A stretch of 64,000 bases of DNA from Streptomyces sp. ICC1 (GCF_003287935.1 NZ_CP030287.1:8620058-8684057); one strand, 5' to 3'; shown: positions 29,093 through 38,914, counted from the stretch's first letter. The notes: generated by a model not told the origin, from the letters alone. A program made the numbers and translations.

Positions 29093-29541
29093 GGCGCCGT
29101 CACCGGTCCCGTGGGACCTCGACGGTGACCGGCCCGGCCTCGGTCAGCACCGTCTTGGGCCGGCAGCCATTGCGGGCGTTGCCACCACTGCGAGCGGGTT
29201 TCCCGGGTTCGGTCGTGGCGGCCAGATGCTCGTCCATCTCCGCGTCCAGGGCGTCCTGCAGCAGGTGCTTCGTGAGCTGTTGCAGCAGCCCGCCCTCGCC
29301 CAACAGCTACATCCCGCCCGCGCGGGCCTGCTCGGCCGCCAGCTCGGCAATCGACGCCACCACGTCCACCCCGGCGCCGCCGGCCTTCTTCCTCGGACCC
29401 ATGTCCAAGACATCGGCCGAATCCGCCTCCGAGGAAACCGAATCCTCAACAACCGACTCGATCTGGCGACCCATCATCGTGCCCATCGGTGTCTCCCTTG
29501 CTCGGGACGTACACCTGATCTATGACACTCCCAATCATAAC
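29093..29541 (-). mobile_element. IS256-family element remnant (left end and partial transposase)
   Basis: The minus-strand end reads AGTGTCATAGATCAGGTGTA, the type of terminus seen in actinobacterial IS256-family elements, followed by the start of a mutator-type transposase. The element is cut at about 29093, where only about 130 of some 400 transposase residues have been read. No right end is present. Confidence 0.7.
29101..29486 (-). pseudogene. IS256-family (mutator) transposase fragment with in-frame stop
   Basis: Starts at an ATG (29486) with MGTMMGRQIESVVEDSVSSE, runs about 59 residues to an in-frame TAG at 29307-29309, then continues LLGEGGLLQQLTKHLLQDAL and NARNGCRPKTVLTEAG, the conserved N-terminal region of IS256-type transposases. 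The DDE catalytic part is absent. The stop and truncation make it inactive. Confidence 0.75.
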
Positions 29542-29725
29542 GGGGGCTGGCGCTTCGTCAGCGCAGTTGCTTATGACGTTGGTTCTATGTCTTTGGCGGC
29601 TTCCAGGGCTGTTGCCCGGTATGGGAGTTTTCTTTTCGGGCGTTCCGGGTTACCTCGTTCCGGGGTGGCGGTAGGGGGCGTCTTTTGGTGAAGGCATTGA
29701 TGGGGAGGGCTTTATGAGGGTCGGT

Positions 29726-29960
29726 CCTCCGGGCTCCGGGCTCCGGGCTCCGGGCTCCGGGCTCCGGGCTCCGGGCTCCGGGCTCCGGGCTCCGGGCTCC
29801 GGGCTCCGGGCTCCGGGCTCCGGGCCCCGGGCTCCGGGCTCCGGGCTCCGGGCTCCGGGCTCCGGGCTCCGGGCTCCGGGCTCCGGGCTCCGGGCACCGG
29901 GCTCCGGGCCCCGGGCCCCGTGCTCCGGGCCCCGGGCTCCGGGCCCCGGGCTCCGGGGCC
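29726..29960. repeat. Heptanucleotide tandem repeat, about 33 copies
   Basis: The unit GGGCTCC is repeated head to tail for about 235 bases with occasional CTCC to CCCC or CACC changes near the right end. Because 7 is not a multiple of 3, three units give a 7-codon period (GSGLRAP on plus, SPEPGAR on minus), so open frames on both strands here are a by-product. The flanking 29542-29725 and 29961-30328 hold no convincing gene, apart from a short minus frame (to 30036) with a signal-peptide-like LRRLAAVGAAISLALLAAP. Confidence 0.95.
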
Positions 29961-30328
29961 GACGTGCGCGGGCGCCCTGGGGTGGGTCAAATCAGCCGGT
30001 GGGGATGACGTCGGCGCGGGGGCAGCGGGTGACGACTACCGGTGCGTGGGGGTCGAGCCGGCGAGTGCGGGGGCGGCGAGGAGGGCGAGGGATATCGCCG
30101 CTCCCACCGCAGCGAGTCTGCGCAAGGGGGCTGGCCTTTCCGGGAGTTCGGATCGAAGCGCGAGTAATATTTCACATGTCACAGGTGATTGATAGATGTG
30201 GGTGCGCGCGAAGCACGAGAACCCGCGGAGCACGCGAACCCGTGAACTCGACGTTCCAGGGGCCCTGTTCGCCGAGCGGCGCTATCGTGCCGAGCGGGGG
30301 GACGACGGTGCGAGGGGGCGGAGCCGCG

Positions 30329-31555
30329 ATGAGATTCCTGTTTGTGCACGGCACGGGGGTGCGGCGCGAGCGGCACGACACGCTCTTCGCGCTGGTCCGG
30401 GACCGGCTGACCGCCCGGTTCCCCGACGCCTGCGTCGACTCCTGCTTCTGGGGCGAGCGCTTCGGCGCCACCCTCGGCGCCGACGGCCGGTCCGTCCCCG
30501 GACTGCGCGCCCCCGACGGTGCCCCGGTCCCGGGAGACCCCGAGACCGCCGAATGGGCCCTGCTCGTCGCCGACCCGCTGTGCGAGCTGCGGGTGCTGGC
30601 CGAGGCCGGCTGGGAGACCGGGGCCGACGACCCCTTCGCCATGCCCGGCGTCCGCTCACCCGGGGCCCGGGTGCTGGACCTGCTGGCCGGCGTCTGCGGG
30701 GTCCCCGACGGCGGGGAACAGGCCGCGCTGCTGCTCGGCACCGGTCTCGCCGCCGGCTTCCCCGGAGCCCTGGAGTCCGTCGCCCGCTCGGCCGAGGCCG
30801 CCCGCGCCGGCGCCCGCGCCACCGAGCAGCCGCACGCCCGCGAGCTGGCCACCGCCCTCGCCCGCGCGGTGACCGCCGCCGCGCTCGCCTCGGCCGGAGC
30901 CGAGGCCGACTGCACCGGAGCCGAGCGCGACCGCCTCGTCGAACTGCTCACCACCCGCCTGGGCGGCGACGCCCGGGTCCCCGGCGCCCGCGCCGCGGCC
31001 GTCCTCGGCCGCCTCGCCCAGCGCGTCACCACCCAGCCGCTGCTCAACGCCTGGCGCGGCTCCCTCACCGTCGGCAGCGCCCCCGCCCTCGGCGACATCC
31101 TGCGCTACCAGGCCCGGGGCGCCGACCTGCGCGCCTTCCTCGGCGAACGGATCACCGCCGGGCAGGGACCGACCGTGCTCATCGGCCACAGCCTCGGCGG
31201 CGTCGCCCTCGTGGACCTCCTCGCGCTCGCCGCCGCCCGCGGCGAGCCCGTGCCCGGAGCCGCGCTGCTCGTCACCGTCGGCTCGCAGGCGCCCTTCCTC
31301 CACGAACTCGGGGCGCTGGCGGGGATCGAGCCCGGCGCGTCCCTCCCGTACGCCTTCCCGCGCTGGCTCAACGTCTACGACCGCCAGGACGTGCTCTCCT
31401 ACCTCGCCGAGCCGGTCTTCGCGGGTGACCCGCGCGTCAGCGACCACGAGATCTCCAGCCGCCAGCCGTTCCCGGCCTGCCACAGCGCCTACTGGAAACA
31501 GGACGCGCTCTACGCGCGCATCGAACAGGCGGTGGGCGAAGCGGAGACCGGGTGA
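30329..31555 (+). CDS. Alpha/beta hydrolase (lipase-like) coupled to a caspase gene
   Basis: 408 residues. The start MRFLFVHGTGVRRERHD carries an HGTG oxyanion-type motif, and the nucleophile elbow GHSLGG lies at about 285-290 (VLIGHSLGGVALVDLLA). The acid and base probably sit in NVYDRQDVLSYL and PACHSAYW near the C-terminus. No signal peptide, so cytoplasmic. The ATG at 30329 is chosen because upstream sequence in the same frame is repeat-derived. Its TGA overlaps the GTG of the caspase/VMAP-C gene, meaning tight coupling. In that context a lipid- or ester-cleaving effector or accessory enzyme of a conflict system is plausible (inference). Confidence 0.78.
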   Translation: MRFLFVHGTGVRRERHDTLFALVRDRLTARFPDACVDSCFWGERFGATLGADGRSVPGLRAPDGAPVPGDPETAEWALLVADPLCELRVLAEAGWETGADDPFAMPGVRSPGARVLDLLAGVCGVPDGGEQAALLLGTGLAAGFPGALESVARSAEAARAGARATEQPHARELATALARAVTAAALASAGAEADCTGAERDRLVELLTTRLGGDARVPGARAAAVLGRLAQRVTTQPLLNAWRGSLTVGSAPALGDILRYQARGADLRAFLGERITAGQGPTVLIGHSLGGVALVDLLALAAARGEPVPGAALLVTVGSQAPFLHELGALAGIEPGASLPYAFPRWLNVYDRQDVLSYLAEPVFAGDPRVSDHEISSRQPFPACHSAYWKQDALYARIEQAVGEAETG

Positions 31556-33372
31556 TCCCCCAGGGATTCCTGCCCCCGACCCTGGGGCCCGGGCGCACCT
31601 TCGCGCTCGTCGCCGGGGTCGAGAGCTATGCCGTCAGCCACCACTGGAACCTCCACGGACCGGCCCGCGACGCCCTGCGGTTCGCCCGCTGGCTGACCGG
31701 GCCGGGACAGGTGCCGCCGGACCACGTGAGGCTGCTGCTCTCCCCGCTCGAGGACCCCGACGCCCTCGACTGGGCGGGCTCGCCGGGGCTGGAGGCCCTG
31801 CGCGGCACGTACCGGCCCGCCACCGAGGAGAACGCGAAGTCCGCGCTCCTCGACGAACTCCCCGAATGCGACGGTGACCTGCTCTGGATCTTCTGGGCCG
31901 GGCACGGCTACACCGATCCGCGCGGCGGTGAGCTGATGCTGCCCTGCGCGGACGCCCGGCCCGGCCGGATCCGCCACCTCAACCTCGACTCCGCGCTGCG
32001 CTGGTGGCGCACCGACCTCGTCAAACACCGCCGCTTCCCGCTCCAGGCGGCCCTGGTGGACGCCTGCCGGGTCGACGCCCCGCGCGATGCCCGGTGGAAC
32101 TTCGGCAGCAGCGACTACGGCGGCGGCGCCACCGTCCCCGGCCGGCGGCAGTTCCGGCTGTACGCCTCCCGGGAGGGCGAGGCCGCGCAGAACGACGCGG
32201 AGCGCGGCGCGGGGCGCTTCACGGAGGCGCTCCTCGGGGAACTGGGCGGGCGCTCCGTGCGGGAGGGCGTCGAGGGGCTCGCCGACACGGCCCGCTCCAT
32301 CCACCGTGCCTTCGGCGAACTGCGCGAGCGCGGAGAGGGCTGGCAGCTCCCGCAGTTCGTCGTGGACCGGGACTGGGACGCCTGCTCCTTCCTCGACGAG
32401 GACCAGCCCGGGGTGACGCTGCCGCGCGCGGCCCGCCTGGACCAGGCCGCCTGGGACGGGCTCGGCAGGCTCTTCGAGGGCCGGGACCTGCCCCGGTGCG
32501 CCTACGAGGCGTACGTGTGGGCGTTCCGGGCGGCCGGCTGCGCGGCCCCGCTCCAGGGCGGGCTGCCCGGCGACACCCTGCTGGAGGTGGCCTCGGACCT
32601 CGACGAACGCCACGGCGGCCCGGACGGGATGCCGCTCGCGGTGCCCTTCGTACGGTTCCTCGGCGAGCGGGCCGGCGCGGGCGACGAGCGGTGGGCGGCC
32701 CTGCTGCGCGACTGGGTGAGCACCACCCTCGAACGCCTCGCCCTGCCCGTGCTCCTGCCCCCGCCCCCGCCCGCGCGCAGAACGGCCCTGCACGTGCGGC
32801 TGGAGCCGTCGCCGGGCGGCGAGGACGGGTTCCTGGCCCGGATGTGGCTGCGCCGGGACGAGCCGGGGCGGGTGCGGGAGCCGGCGGGCGGGCCCGGCCG
32901 CCGGGAGGCGTACGAGCACATCTGGGAGTCGGAGGGCGAGCCCGTCCCGCTGGACGCGGTCCGCGAGGAACTCCTGCGCCGGCTCGGCAGCGCGGGCCGG
33001 GCACCGGCCGGGCACGCCGAGGCCGGGCGGCCGCCGCAGGAGGTGGAGCGGATCGAGTTCCACGTGCCGTACGAGCTGCTGGACTCGGACTTCGACCAGT
33101 GGCCGGTCCCGCGCGGCCCCCGCGGCCGGCCCCGGCCCCTGGGGCTGCTCTACCAGGTGGTGGTGCGCTGCCCGCAGGAGCGCGAGGACACCGGCGCCGA
33201 GTGGCGGGGCAAATGGCGCTGGCTGTGGTCCCGGGGCGGCCGGCACGCCGACGCGGTCCGGGTGGTGTCCGACGGGGAGGCGGGTGACGGGCTCGGCATG
33301 GAGCTGGGGGCGGGCCCGGCGCCCGCGTGCGTACTGGCGCACACGCGGGCCGGCGCGCGGACGGGGGCAGGA
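31552..33372 (+). CDS. Caspase-domain protein with C-terminal VMAP-C-like domain
   Basis: About 607 residues before the sequence turns into adapter. An N-terminal caspase-fold (C14) domain spans about 15-235: FALVAGVESY start, catalytic histidine in WIFWAGHGYTD (about 118) and catalytic cysteine in LVDACRVD (about 172). A helical middle (about 285-390; RLFEGRDLPRCAYEAYVWAF) may be an effector-associated adaptor. The C-terminal part (about 410-550), with LLRRLGSAGR and VERIEFHVPYELLDSDFDQW, resembles VMAP-C, known from vWA-MoxR-associated ternary conflict systems. GTG start overlaps the hydrolase stop. The last residues may be missing. It probably acts as a protease switched on by a partner not present here. 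Confidence 0.72.
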
Positions 33373-33374
33373 GT

Positions 33375-33407
33375 GCGTCGGCATCGTCAAAGTTGTATAA
33401 AGGACAG
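33375..33407. other. Degraded Nextera read-1 adapter (non-biological)
   Basis: Exactly 33 bases aligning without gaps to the Nextera read-1 transposon adapter at 26 positions (CGTCGGCA, CGTCA, TGTATAA and GACAG preserved). It separates the caspase gene from an unrelated block. Confidence 0.88.
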
Positions 33408-33486
33408 GGGCCGGGTCCGGGCTGCGGGGTTCGGCCCGGGTGCGGGGCCGGGCCCCGGCTGTGGGGTTGTGGTGTGGGGGGCGGGG

Positions 33487-33834
33487 TTATTCCGTCGGGA
33501 GGTTTGCCACCACGAGGGCTATCGCCGCCCGGGCCGTGTCCGTCTCGCCCAGAACCGTGGTCTGGCGGGGGCCCCGGACGCGGAAGCGGCCGTCGGGCAG
33601 TGGTTCCACGGCCGGTGCGGTCACGGCGAAGGGATGGCCCGAGGAGGCGCTGAACCACAGCGTGAAGTGGCTGGTGTACGGGTACAGCCGGCGCAGCCGG
33701 GGTTCCGCGCCGGCGGCCTCGATGAGCGCGAGGACTCCCTGGCTCATGGGCTCGGACCCGCTCTGCTCGACCATCCGCCGCCACGTCGTCGGCAGCCGCT
33801 GCCAGCGTCTGGCGCTGGGGTCCTCAAGGTTCAT
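33487..33834 (-). CDS. DUF6193-family protein
   Basis: 115 residues, starting MNLEDPSARRWQRLP. Conserved-looking parts are LRRLYPYTSHFTLWFSASSG and GRFRVRGPRQTTVLGE, typical of the Streptomyces DUF6193 family, sometimes annotated as natural-product-related. No catalytic motif is evident and function is unknown. The start at 33834 lies within a longer frame whose N-terminal extension is low-complexity. The region from the adapter to its stop (33408-33486) is non-coding and G-rich. Confidence 0.65.
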   Translation of the reverse strand: MNLEDPSARRWQRLPTTWRRMVEQSGSEPMSQGVLALIEAAGAEPRLRRLYPYTSHFTLWFSASSGHPFAVTAPAVEPLPDGRFRVRGPRQTTVLGETDTARAAIALVVANLPTE

Positions 33835-33940
33835 CCGGGCAGTCTGGGGTCCGGGCCGCCGCCAAGGCAATGATCCCGACGGCGGCGAGACGGTAACGAC
33901 CCGCGGGTAACCACCCGCACACGCCCGCAGGCGCCGAGGG

Positions 33941-33980
33941 ACGGCAGGGGCCGGGCGTGGGAGGTGGGGGCCCCTGCCGT
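33941..33980 (-). terminator. Hairpin terminator downstream of CYP125 gene
   Basis: A 12-bp perfect stem ACGGCAGGGGCC/GGCCCCTGCCGT with a 16-base loop, 14 bases after the P450 stop codon. Confidence 0.8.
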
Positions 33981-33993
33981 CCTGGATCACGGG

Positions 33994-35238
33994 TCAGCCG
34001 TGGCTGACCCGCAGTTCCTTGATGCCGTTCAGCCAGGCGGCGCGCAGCCGGCGCGGGGCCTCGCCGGTGAGGCGCAGGTCGGGCAGGGCGTCGGCCAGGG
34101 CGTTGAAGATCAGGTCGATCTCCATGACGGCCAGGGACTTGCCGAGGCAGAAGTGCGGGCCGCCGCCGCCGAAGCCCAGGTGCGGGTTCGGGTCGCGGGT
34201 GATGTCGAAGGCGTCCGGGTTCTCGAAGACCTCGGGGTCGTGGTTGGCGGAGGAGTAGAACATCCCCACCCGGTCGCCCGCCTTGATCTTCTGGCCGCCG
34301 AGCTCGGTGTCCTGGGTGGCGGTGCGCTGGAAGGACACCACGGGGGTGGCCCAGCGCACGATCTCCTCGGCCGCCGTCGAGGGGCGGGTCGCCTTGTACA
34401 GCTCCCACTGCTCGGGGTGGGTCAGGAAGGCGTGCATGCCGTGGCTGATGGCGTTGCGCGTGGTCTCGTTGCCCGCGACCGCCAGCAGCAGCACGAAGAA
34501 GCCGAACTCGTCGGAGCCCAGGTTGCCCTGGCCCTCGGCCGCCACCAGCTGCGTGACGATGTCCTTGGCCGGACACTCCTTGCGGGCCGCGGACAGGTTC
34601 ATCGCGTAACCGATGAGCTCCGCCGCCGCGTTGCCGCCGACCTCGGCGGTGATCGCGTACTCGGGGTCGTCGTACGCGATCATCTTGTTCGACCAGTCGA
34701 AGATCCGGGACCGGTCCTCCTGCGGTACGCCGATCAGCTCGGCGATGGCCTGCAGCGGGAGCTCGCACGCCACTTGGGTGACGAAGTCGAAGCTGCCGTC
34801 CGCCGAGGCCTCGACGGCCTCCGCGACGATCTTCCGGGCGCGGTCGCGCAGGGCGTCCTCGAGCCCGCGGATGGACCGCGGGGTGAAGCCGCGCTGCACG
34901 ATCTGGCGTACGCGGGTGTGCTCCGGCGGATCCATGTTCAACATGATCAGGCGCTGGGCATCTATGGCTTCGCGCTGGATGTGCTCGTTGAAGCGGATGA
35001 TCGCCGTGTTCGTGGTGGAGGAGAAGAGCTCGGGGTGCGTCGAGATGTACTTGACGTCCGCGTGCCGGGTGACGGCCCAGTACCCCTCGTCGTCGAAGCC
35101 GGTGATGCCCCGCTGCTGCGGGCACCACCAGACGGGCGCCGTCTGCCGCAACTGCGCGAACTCGGGGTAGGGCACCCGGTCTTGGAGCACGTCCGGGTCG
35201 GTGGCGTCGAAGCCTTCGGGCAGCACGGGGCAGGTCAT
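33994..35238 (-). CDS. cyp125: Cytochrome P450 CYP125, steroid C27 monooxygenase
   Basis: 414 residues. CYP125 enzymes oxidise the terminal side-chain carbon of cholesterol or cholestenone to start side-chain degradation. The heme-binding motif GFGGGGPHFCLG (cysteine about 359) is typical of the CYP124/125/142 group. The I-helix AVAGNETTRNA (about 240-250) and ExxR of the K-helix (EEIVR region) are present. The N-terminus CPVLPEGFDATDPDVL and the segment LIMLNMDPPEHTRVRQIVQR match CYP125. Start at 35238. It is divergent from a steroid thiolase gene, with KstR-like sites between them. Confidence 0.92.
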   Translation of the reverse strand: MTCPVLPEGFDATDPDVLQDRVPYPEFAQLRQTAPVWWCPQQRGITGFDDEGYWAVTRHADVKYISTHPELFSSTTNTAIIRFNEHIQREAIDAQRLIMLNMDPPEHTRVRQIVQRGFTPRSIRGLEDALRDRARKIVAEAVEASADGSFDFVTQVACELPLQAIAELIGVPQEDRSRIFDWSNKMIAYDDPEYAITAEVGGNAAAELIGYAMNLSAARKECPAKDIVTQLVAAEGQGNLGSDEFGFFVLLLAVAGNETTRNAISHGMHAFLTHPEQWELYKATRPSTAAEEIVRWATPVVSFQRTATQDTELGGQKIKAGDRVGMFYSSANHDPEVFENPDAFDITRDPNPHLGFGGGGPHFCLGKSLAVMEIDLIFNALADALPDLRLTGEAPRRLRAAWLNGIKELRVSHG

Positions 35239-35286
35239 CGGGGCGACTCCAGAGTCTGACGGCCCATCAGAAGTTGGCTTGAAGGT

Positions 35287-36692
<1,406 letters not shown>

Positions 36693-36731
36693 CTCCGGCT
36701 GCGCCGCCATCGGACCCTGTGGGATGGGATC

Positions 36732-36782
36732 GCGAAGGCCCCGGAGGCCGGACCTGGGGAGGTCGGCCGCCGGGGCCTTCGC
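36732..36782 (+). terminator. Long hairpin terminator after thiolase
   Basis: Outer arms GCGAAGGCCCCGG/CCGGGGCCTTCGC are perfect, with an inner AGGCCGGACCT/AGGTCGGCC stem and a GGGG loop. Confidence 0.85.
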
Positions 36783-36889
36783 ATGCGTGCGCACCGGGCC
36801 CTGGGCCCTGTGGTCGAAGCGGGGTCAGGCACCGCTTCGACTACAAGGGCCAGGGCGGTCGCGCCGCCGGGTCTGCTGCCGCTGGTGGC

Positions 36890-37006
36890 TTAGTACCAGT
36901 GGTGGGTCTGCCAGAAGCTCCAGGCGCCGGTGGGGCTGCCGTAGCGGGAGTTCATGTAGTCCAGGCCCCACTTGATCTGGGTGGCGGGGTTGGTCTTCCA
37001 GTCCGC
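36890..37006 (-). CDS. C-terminal fragment of a secreted transglycosylase
   Basis: 38 residues before a TAA: ADWKTNPATQIKWGLDYMNS then RYGSPTGAWSFWQTHHWY. This is the typical end of Streptomyces SLT-domain transglycosylases, which cleave peptidoglycan glycan strands. No start codon is present; the rest of the gene is cut at about 37006, where a sortase fragment on the other strand begins. Too short and startless to appear as an ordinary ORF. Confidence 0.8.
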   Translation of the reverse strand, partial: ADWKTNPATQIKWGLDYMNSRYGSPTGAWSFWQTHHWY

Positions 37007-37009
37007 CCC

Positions 37010-37459
37010 ACCTCAAGACCGACCGGGATGAAGATCGACGCGGCGGGCGTGGACGCGAAGAAGATGGTCGACCTGAAGGTGGACGCGGCCGGCGAACTGG
37101 GCGTGCCCGACGCCGACACTGACGCGAACAACCCCGGCTGGTGGACCGGGGGCGTCACCCCGGGCGAGAAGGGCGTGTCCGTCCTCGTCGCCCACTTCGA
37201 CACGAAGTACGGTCCGGCCCTGATGAGGAACGTGAAGGACATCAAGCTCGGCGACGTGATCGAGGTCCCGCGCGAGGACGGCAGGACGGCGAGGTTCAAG
37301 ATCCGCGAGATCGAGGACGTAGACAAGAAGGCCTTCCCCACGGCCAAGGTCTACGGCGACACCCCCCGCCCCGAACTCCGCCTCCTGACCTGCGGCGGCG
37401 CCCTCAAGAACGGCCACCGCACGAACAACGTCATCTTCTACGCCGACCTGACGCGGTAA
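37010..37459 (+). CDS. Class F sortase, C-terminal catalytic domain (N-terminus lost)
   Basis: About 149 residues. The sequence from MKIDAAGVDAKKMVDLKVDA to the end is a class F sortase catalytic domain. The catalytic histidine is in LVAHFDTKYG, the cysteine in LRLLTCGG, followed by the distal arginine in NGHRTNNVI. It would join surface proteins to the wall. The membrane anchor and linker are missing at the join with the transglycosylase fragment. A class F sortase front end without catalytic domain is at 4148-4438; whether they are halves of one gene cannot be decided. Confidence 0.85.
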   Translation, partial: TSRPTGMKIDAAGVDAKKMVDLKVDAAGELGVPDADTDANNPGWWTGGVTPGEKGVSVLVAHFDTKYGPALMRNVKDIKLGDVIEVPREDGRTARFKIREIEDVDKKAFPTAKVYGDTPRPELRLLTCGGALKNGHRTNNVIFYADLTR

Positions 37460-37498
37460 ACCCCGGACGGCTGGGCGATGCCAGCGGCAGATACCAGA

Positions 37499-37530
37499 GG
37501 CCCCCAGCCAAGATCGGCTGGGGGCCTTTG
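37499..37530 (+). terminator. Intrinsic terminator after sortase
   Basis: An 11-bp perfect stem GGCCCCCAGCC/GGCTGGGGGCC with a 6-base loop, then TTT. It also lies just beyond the 3' end of the minus-strand tRNA remnant. Confidence 0.88.
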
Positions 37531-37535
37531 CGCTT

Positions 37536-37573
37536 GTGCCCTCGGCAGGATTCGTACCTGCGACACCCGCTCT
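37536..37573 (-). tRNA. 3' remnant of tRNA-Arg(CCT), probable attachment-site scar
   Basis: Read on the minus strand, the segment gives AGAGCGGGTGTC, a T-arm GCAGG-TACGAAT-CCTGC and the acceptor end CGAGGGCAC, which I recognise as the 3' part of Streptomyces tRNA-Arg(CCT). The T-loop has TACGAAT instead of TTCGAAT. The 5' half, D-arm and anticodon are missing, replaced by the MITE-like element that starts at 37572. Actinomycete integrative elements and phages often use tRNA 3' ends as attachment sites, so this is likely an att scar. It cannot make a working tRNA. Confidence 0.6.
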
Positions 37574-37762
37574 AGTGCTGTGACCGGAAAGGTTCACCGG
37601 GTCGCGGCGCCCGGCACGGCACCTCGCCGCGTTGTCGGACCACCGAAGTACGTCCAGTACAAGCGGCGGCCCTCCGCCCGGGGGCCCCTCCCGGCGGTAG
37701 CTGGGGGAGGGGCACCGCACCGGACACCGCGACCCGGCAAACCTTCCCGGCCACAGCACTAG
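37572..37762. mobile_element. 191-bp MITE-like inverted-repeat element
   Basis: Bounded by CTAGTGCTGTG on the left and CACAGCACTAG on the right. The two ends form an imperfect inverted repeat of about 50 bases (CCGGAAAGGTT versus CCGGGAAGGTT, then CCGGGTCGCGG on both). It has no coding capacity. This layout fits a non-autonomous miniature element with CTAG at its ends. It sits between a tRNA-Arg remnant and a truncated membrane-protein gene, having apparently inserted there. Confidence 0.82.
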
Positions 37763-38041
37763 GAGTGGGATCGAATCCGTGCCGGGCGGTCCCGGACCGT
37801 GCCGGGCGCCGCGACCCAGTCCGCGCAGCGCGACGTGGAAGACGATGCCGGTGACTGTGATTCCTACCAGGCCGATCAGCCTGAACACCCGGAACACGGT
37901 CGAGGACCTGTCCGGGTTGATGGCGAGCAGCAAGCACGTTGCGCCCACGATCAGGTTCGACTGGACCGTGAAGAACGCGAAGGCGTTCAGGGCGCGGCCC
38001 AGGGGACTACCACCGAACCTGGCTGTACCGGTGTACCCCAA
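37763..38041 (-). CDS. Pr6Pr-family membrane protein fragment
   Basis: About 93 codons. LGRALNAFAFFTVQSNLIVG, ATCLLLAINPDRSSTVFRVF and RLIGLVGITVTGIVFHVALR are the second and third transmembrane parts of Pr6Pr-type (FAR-17a/AIG1-like) membrane proteins. The first helix and start are missing beyond about 38041. The C-terminal helices are lost: after HVALRGL the frame becomes Gly/Pro-rich and reaches the MITE-like element. Only a remnant. Confidence 0.75.
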
Positions 38042-38133
38042 GGCCGGGTGAGAGGAGGGGTACGCCGGTGATCCCTCCCCTCATCGGTTCTACGGGTGCG
38101 GCCGGGGCCGAACGGCACGGGTGACGTTGCGGA

Positions 38134-38694
38134 TCAGATGCTCGTCCACGCGTCGAGGAAGGCCTTCCGCCTGGACGGGTCGGCTGATTTGTGGTCCGCG
38201 TGCAGGACGCGCCAGGCGGTGAGTTCGAGGTCGCGGAGCCACAGCTCGCCGATGACCTGCGTTTTGAGGTCGGGGAGGTGGTCGGACTCGGCGAGTGCCT
38301 GGCCGATGACTTCTGCGGCCGCGATGCGCTGGGGCGGGGTCATCTCGTCGAAGGCCGAGAGGATCTGGCCGGCCAGGCCGGTGCCTTCTCCTGCCAGTGA
38401 ACTCAGCACGCACGCTTTGATGTTGGCGGGCAGGAGGTAGAGGGAGCCCGAGGACCTCCACAGGTCCGACCAGAAGTGCTCACCGGACTCGGTGGGGGCG
38501 GGGAGCGCGGCCAGCAGGCCGAGGAGGTGTGCGGTGGCCGCGTATCCGTCGGAGTGTGCCGATGCGACGACGGCGATGTCCGCGACGCGCTCCACGTCGA
38601 TGTGGCCGGCTTCGAGGCGTGGGTCCAGTCCCAGCCGCTGTTCCAGCTGATGGGAAAGGGGGGCGGACGCGTGGGAGCGGAACTCGGGAAGCAT
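38134..38694 (-). CDS. Hypothetical helical protein
   Basis: 186 residues, starting MLPEFRSHASAPLSHQLEQR. Mostly alpha-helical with amphipathic segments such as ADIAVVASAHSDGYAATAHL and PQRIAAAEVIGQALAESDHL, somewhat like HEAT-type repeats but not assignable. The start at 38694 is preferred because upstream residues in the longer frame are Arg/Ser-rich. No neighbours suggest a role. Family not recognised. Confidence 0.6.
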   Translation of the reverse strand: MLPEFRSHASAPLSHQLEQRLGLDPRLEAGHIDVERVADIAVVASAHSDGYAATAHLLGLLAALPAPTESGEHFWSDLWRSSGSLYLLPANIKACVLSSLAGEGTGLAGQILSAFDEMTPPQRIAAAEVIGQALAESDHLPDLKTQVIGELWLRDLELTAWRVLHADHKSADPSRRKAFLDAWTSI

Positions 38695-38914
38695 CGGCGG
38701 TCCTTGGACGTAGGAGAGCGGAGAGGCCCGTTCGGAAGTCCAGATCGTTCCCCTGACCCGCCGGATTACACGAGTTCCACGGCCCCAGTTGGCGGCGGAT
38801 CGCCAGGCCCGCAACCAAGAGGCGGCCGAACCAGCCGCGCCCGGCGATGCCGCGCCGGAGGACTGCGGCACACCTCGGGCAATGCCGCTCCGGACAGGCT
38901 CCTAGCATGGACTC

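Noticed and set aside
29714..30328. An N-terminal extension of the alpha/beta hydrolase reaching into the heptamer repeat
   Set aside because: The extension is made of repeat-encoded GSGLRAP units and random residues; a normal start lies at 30329.
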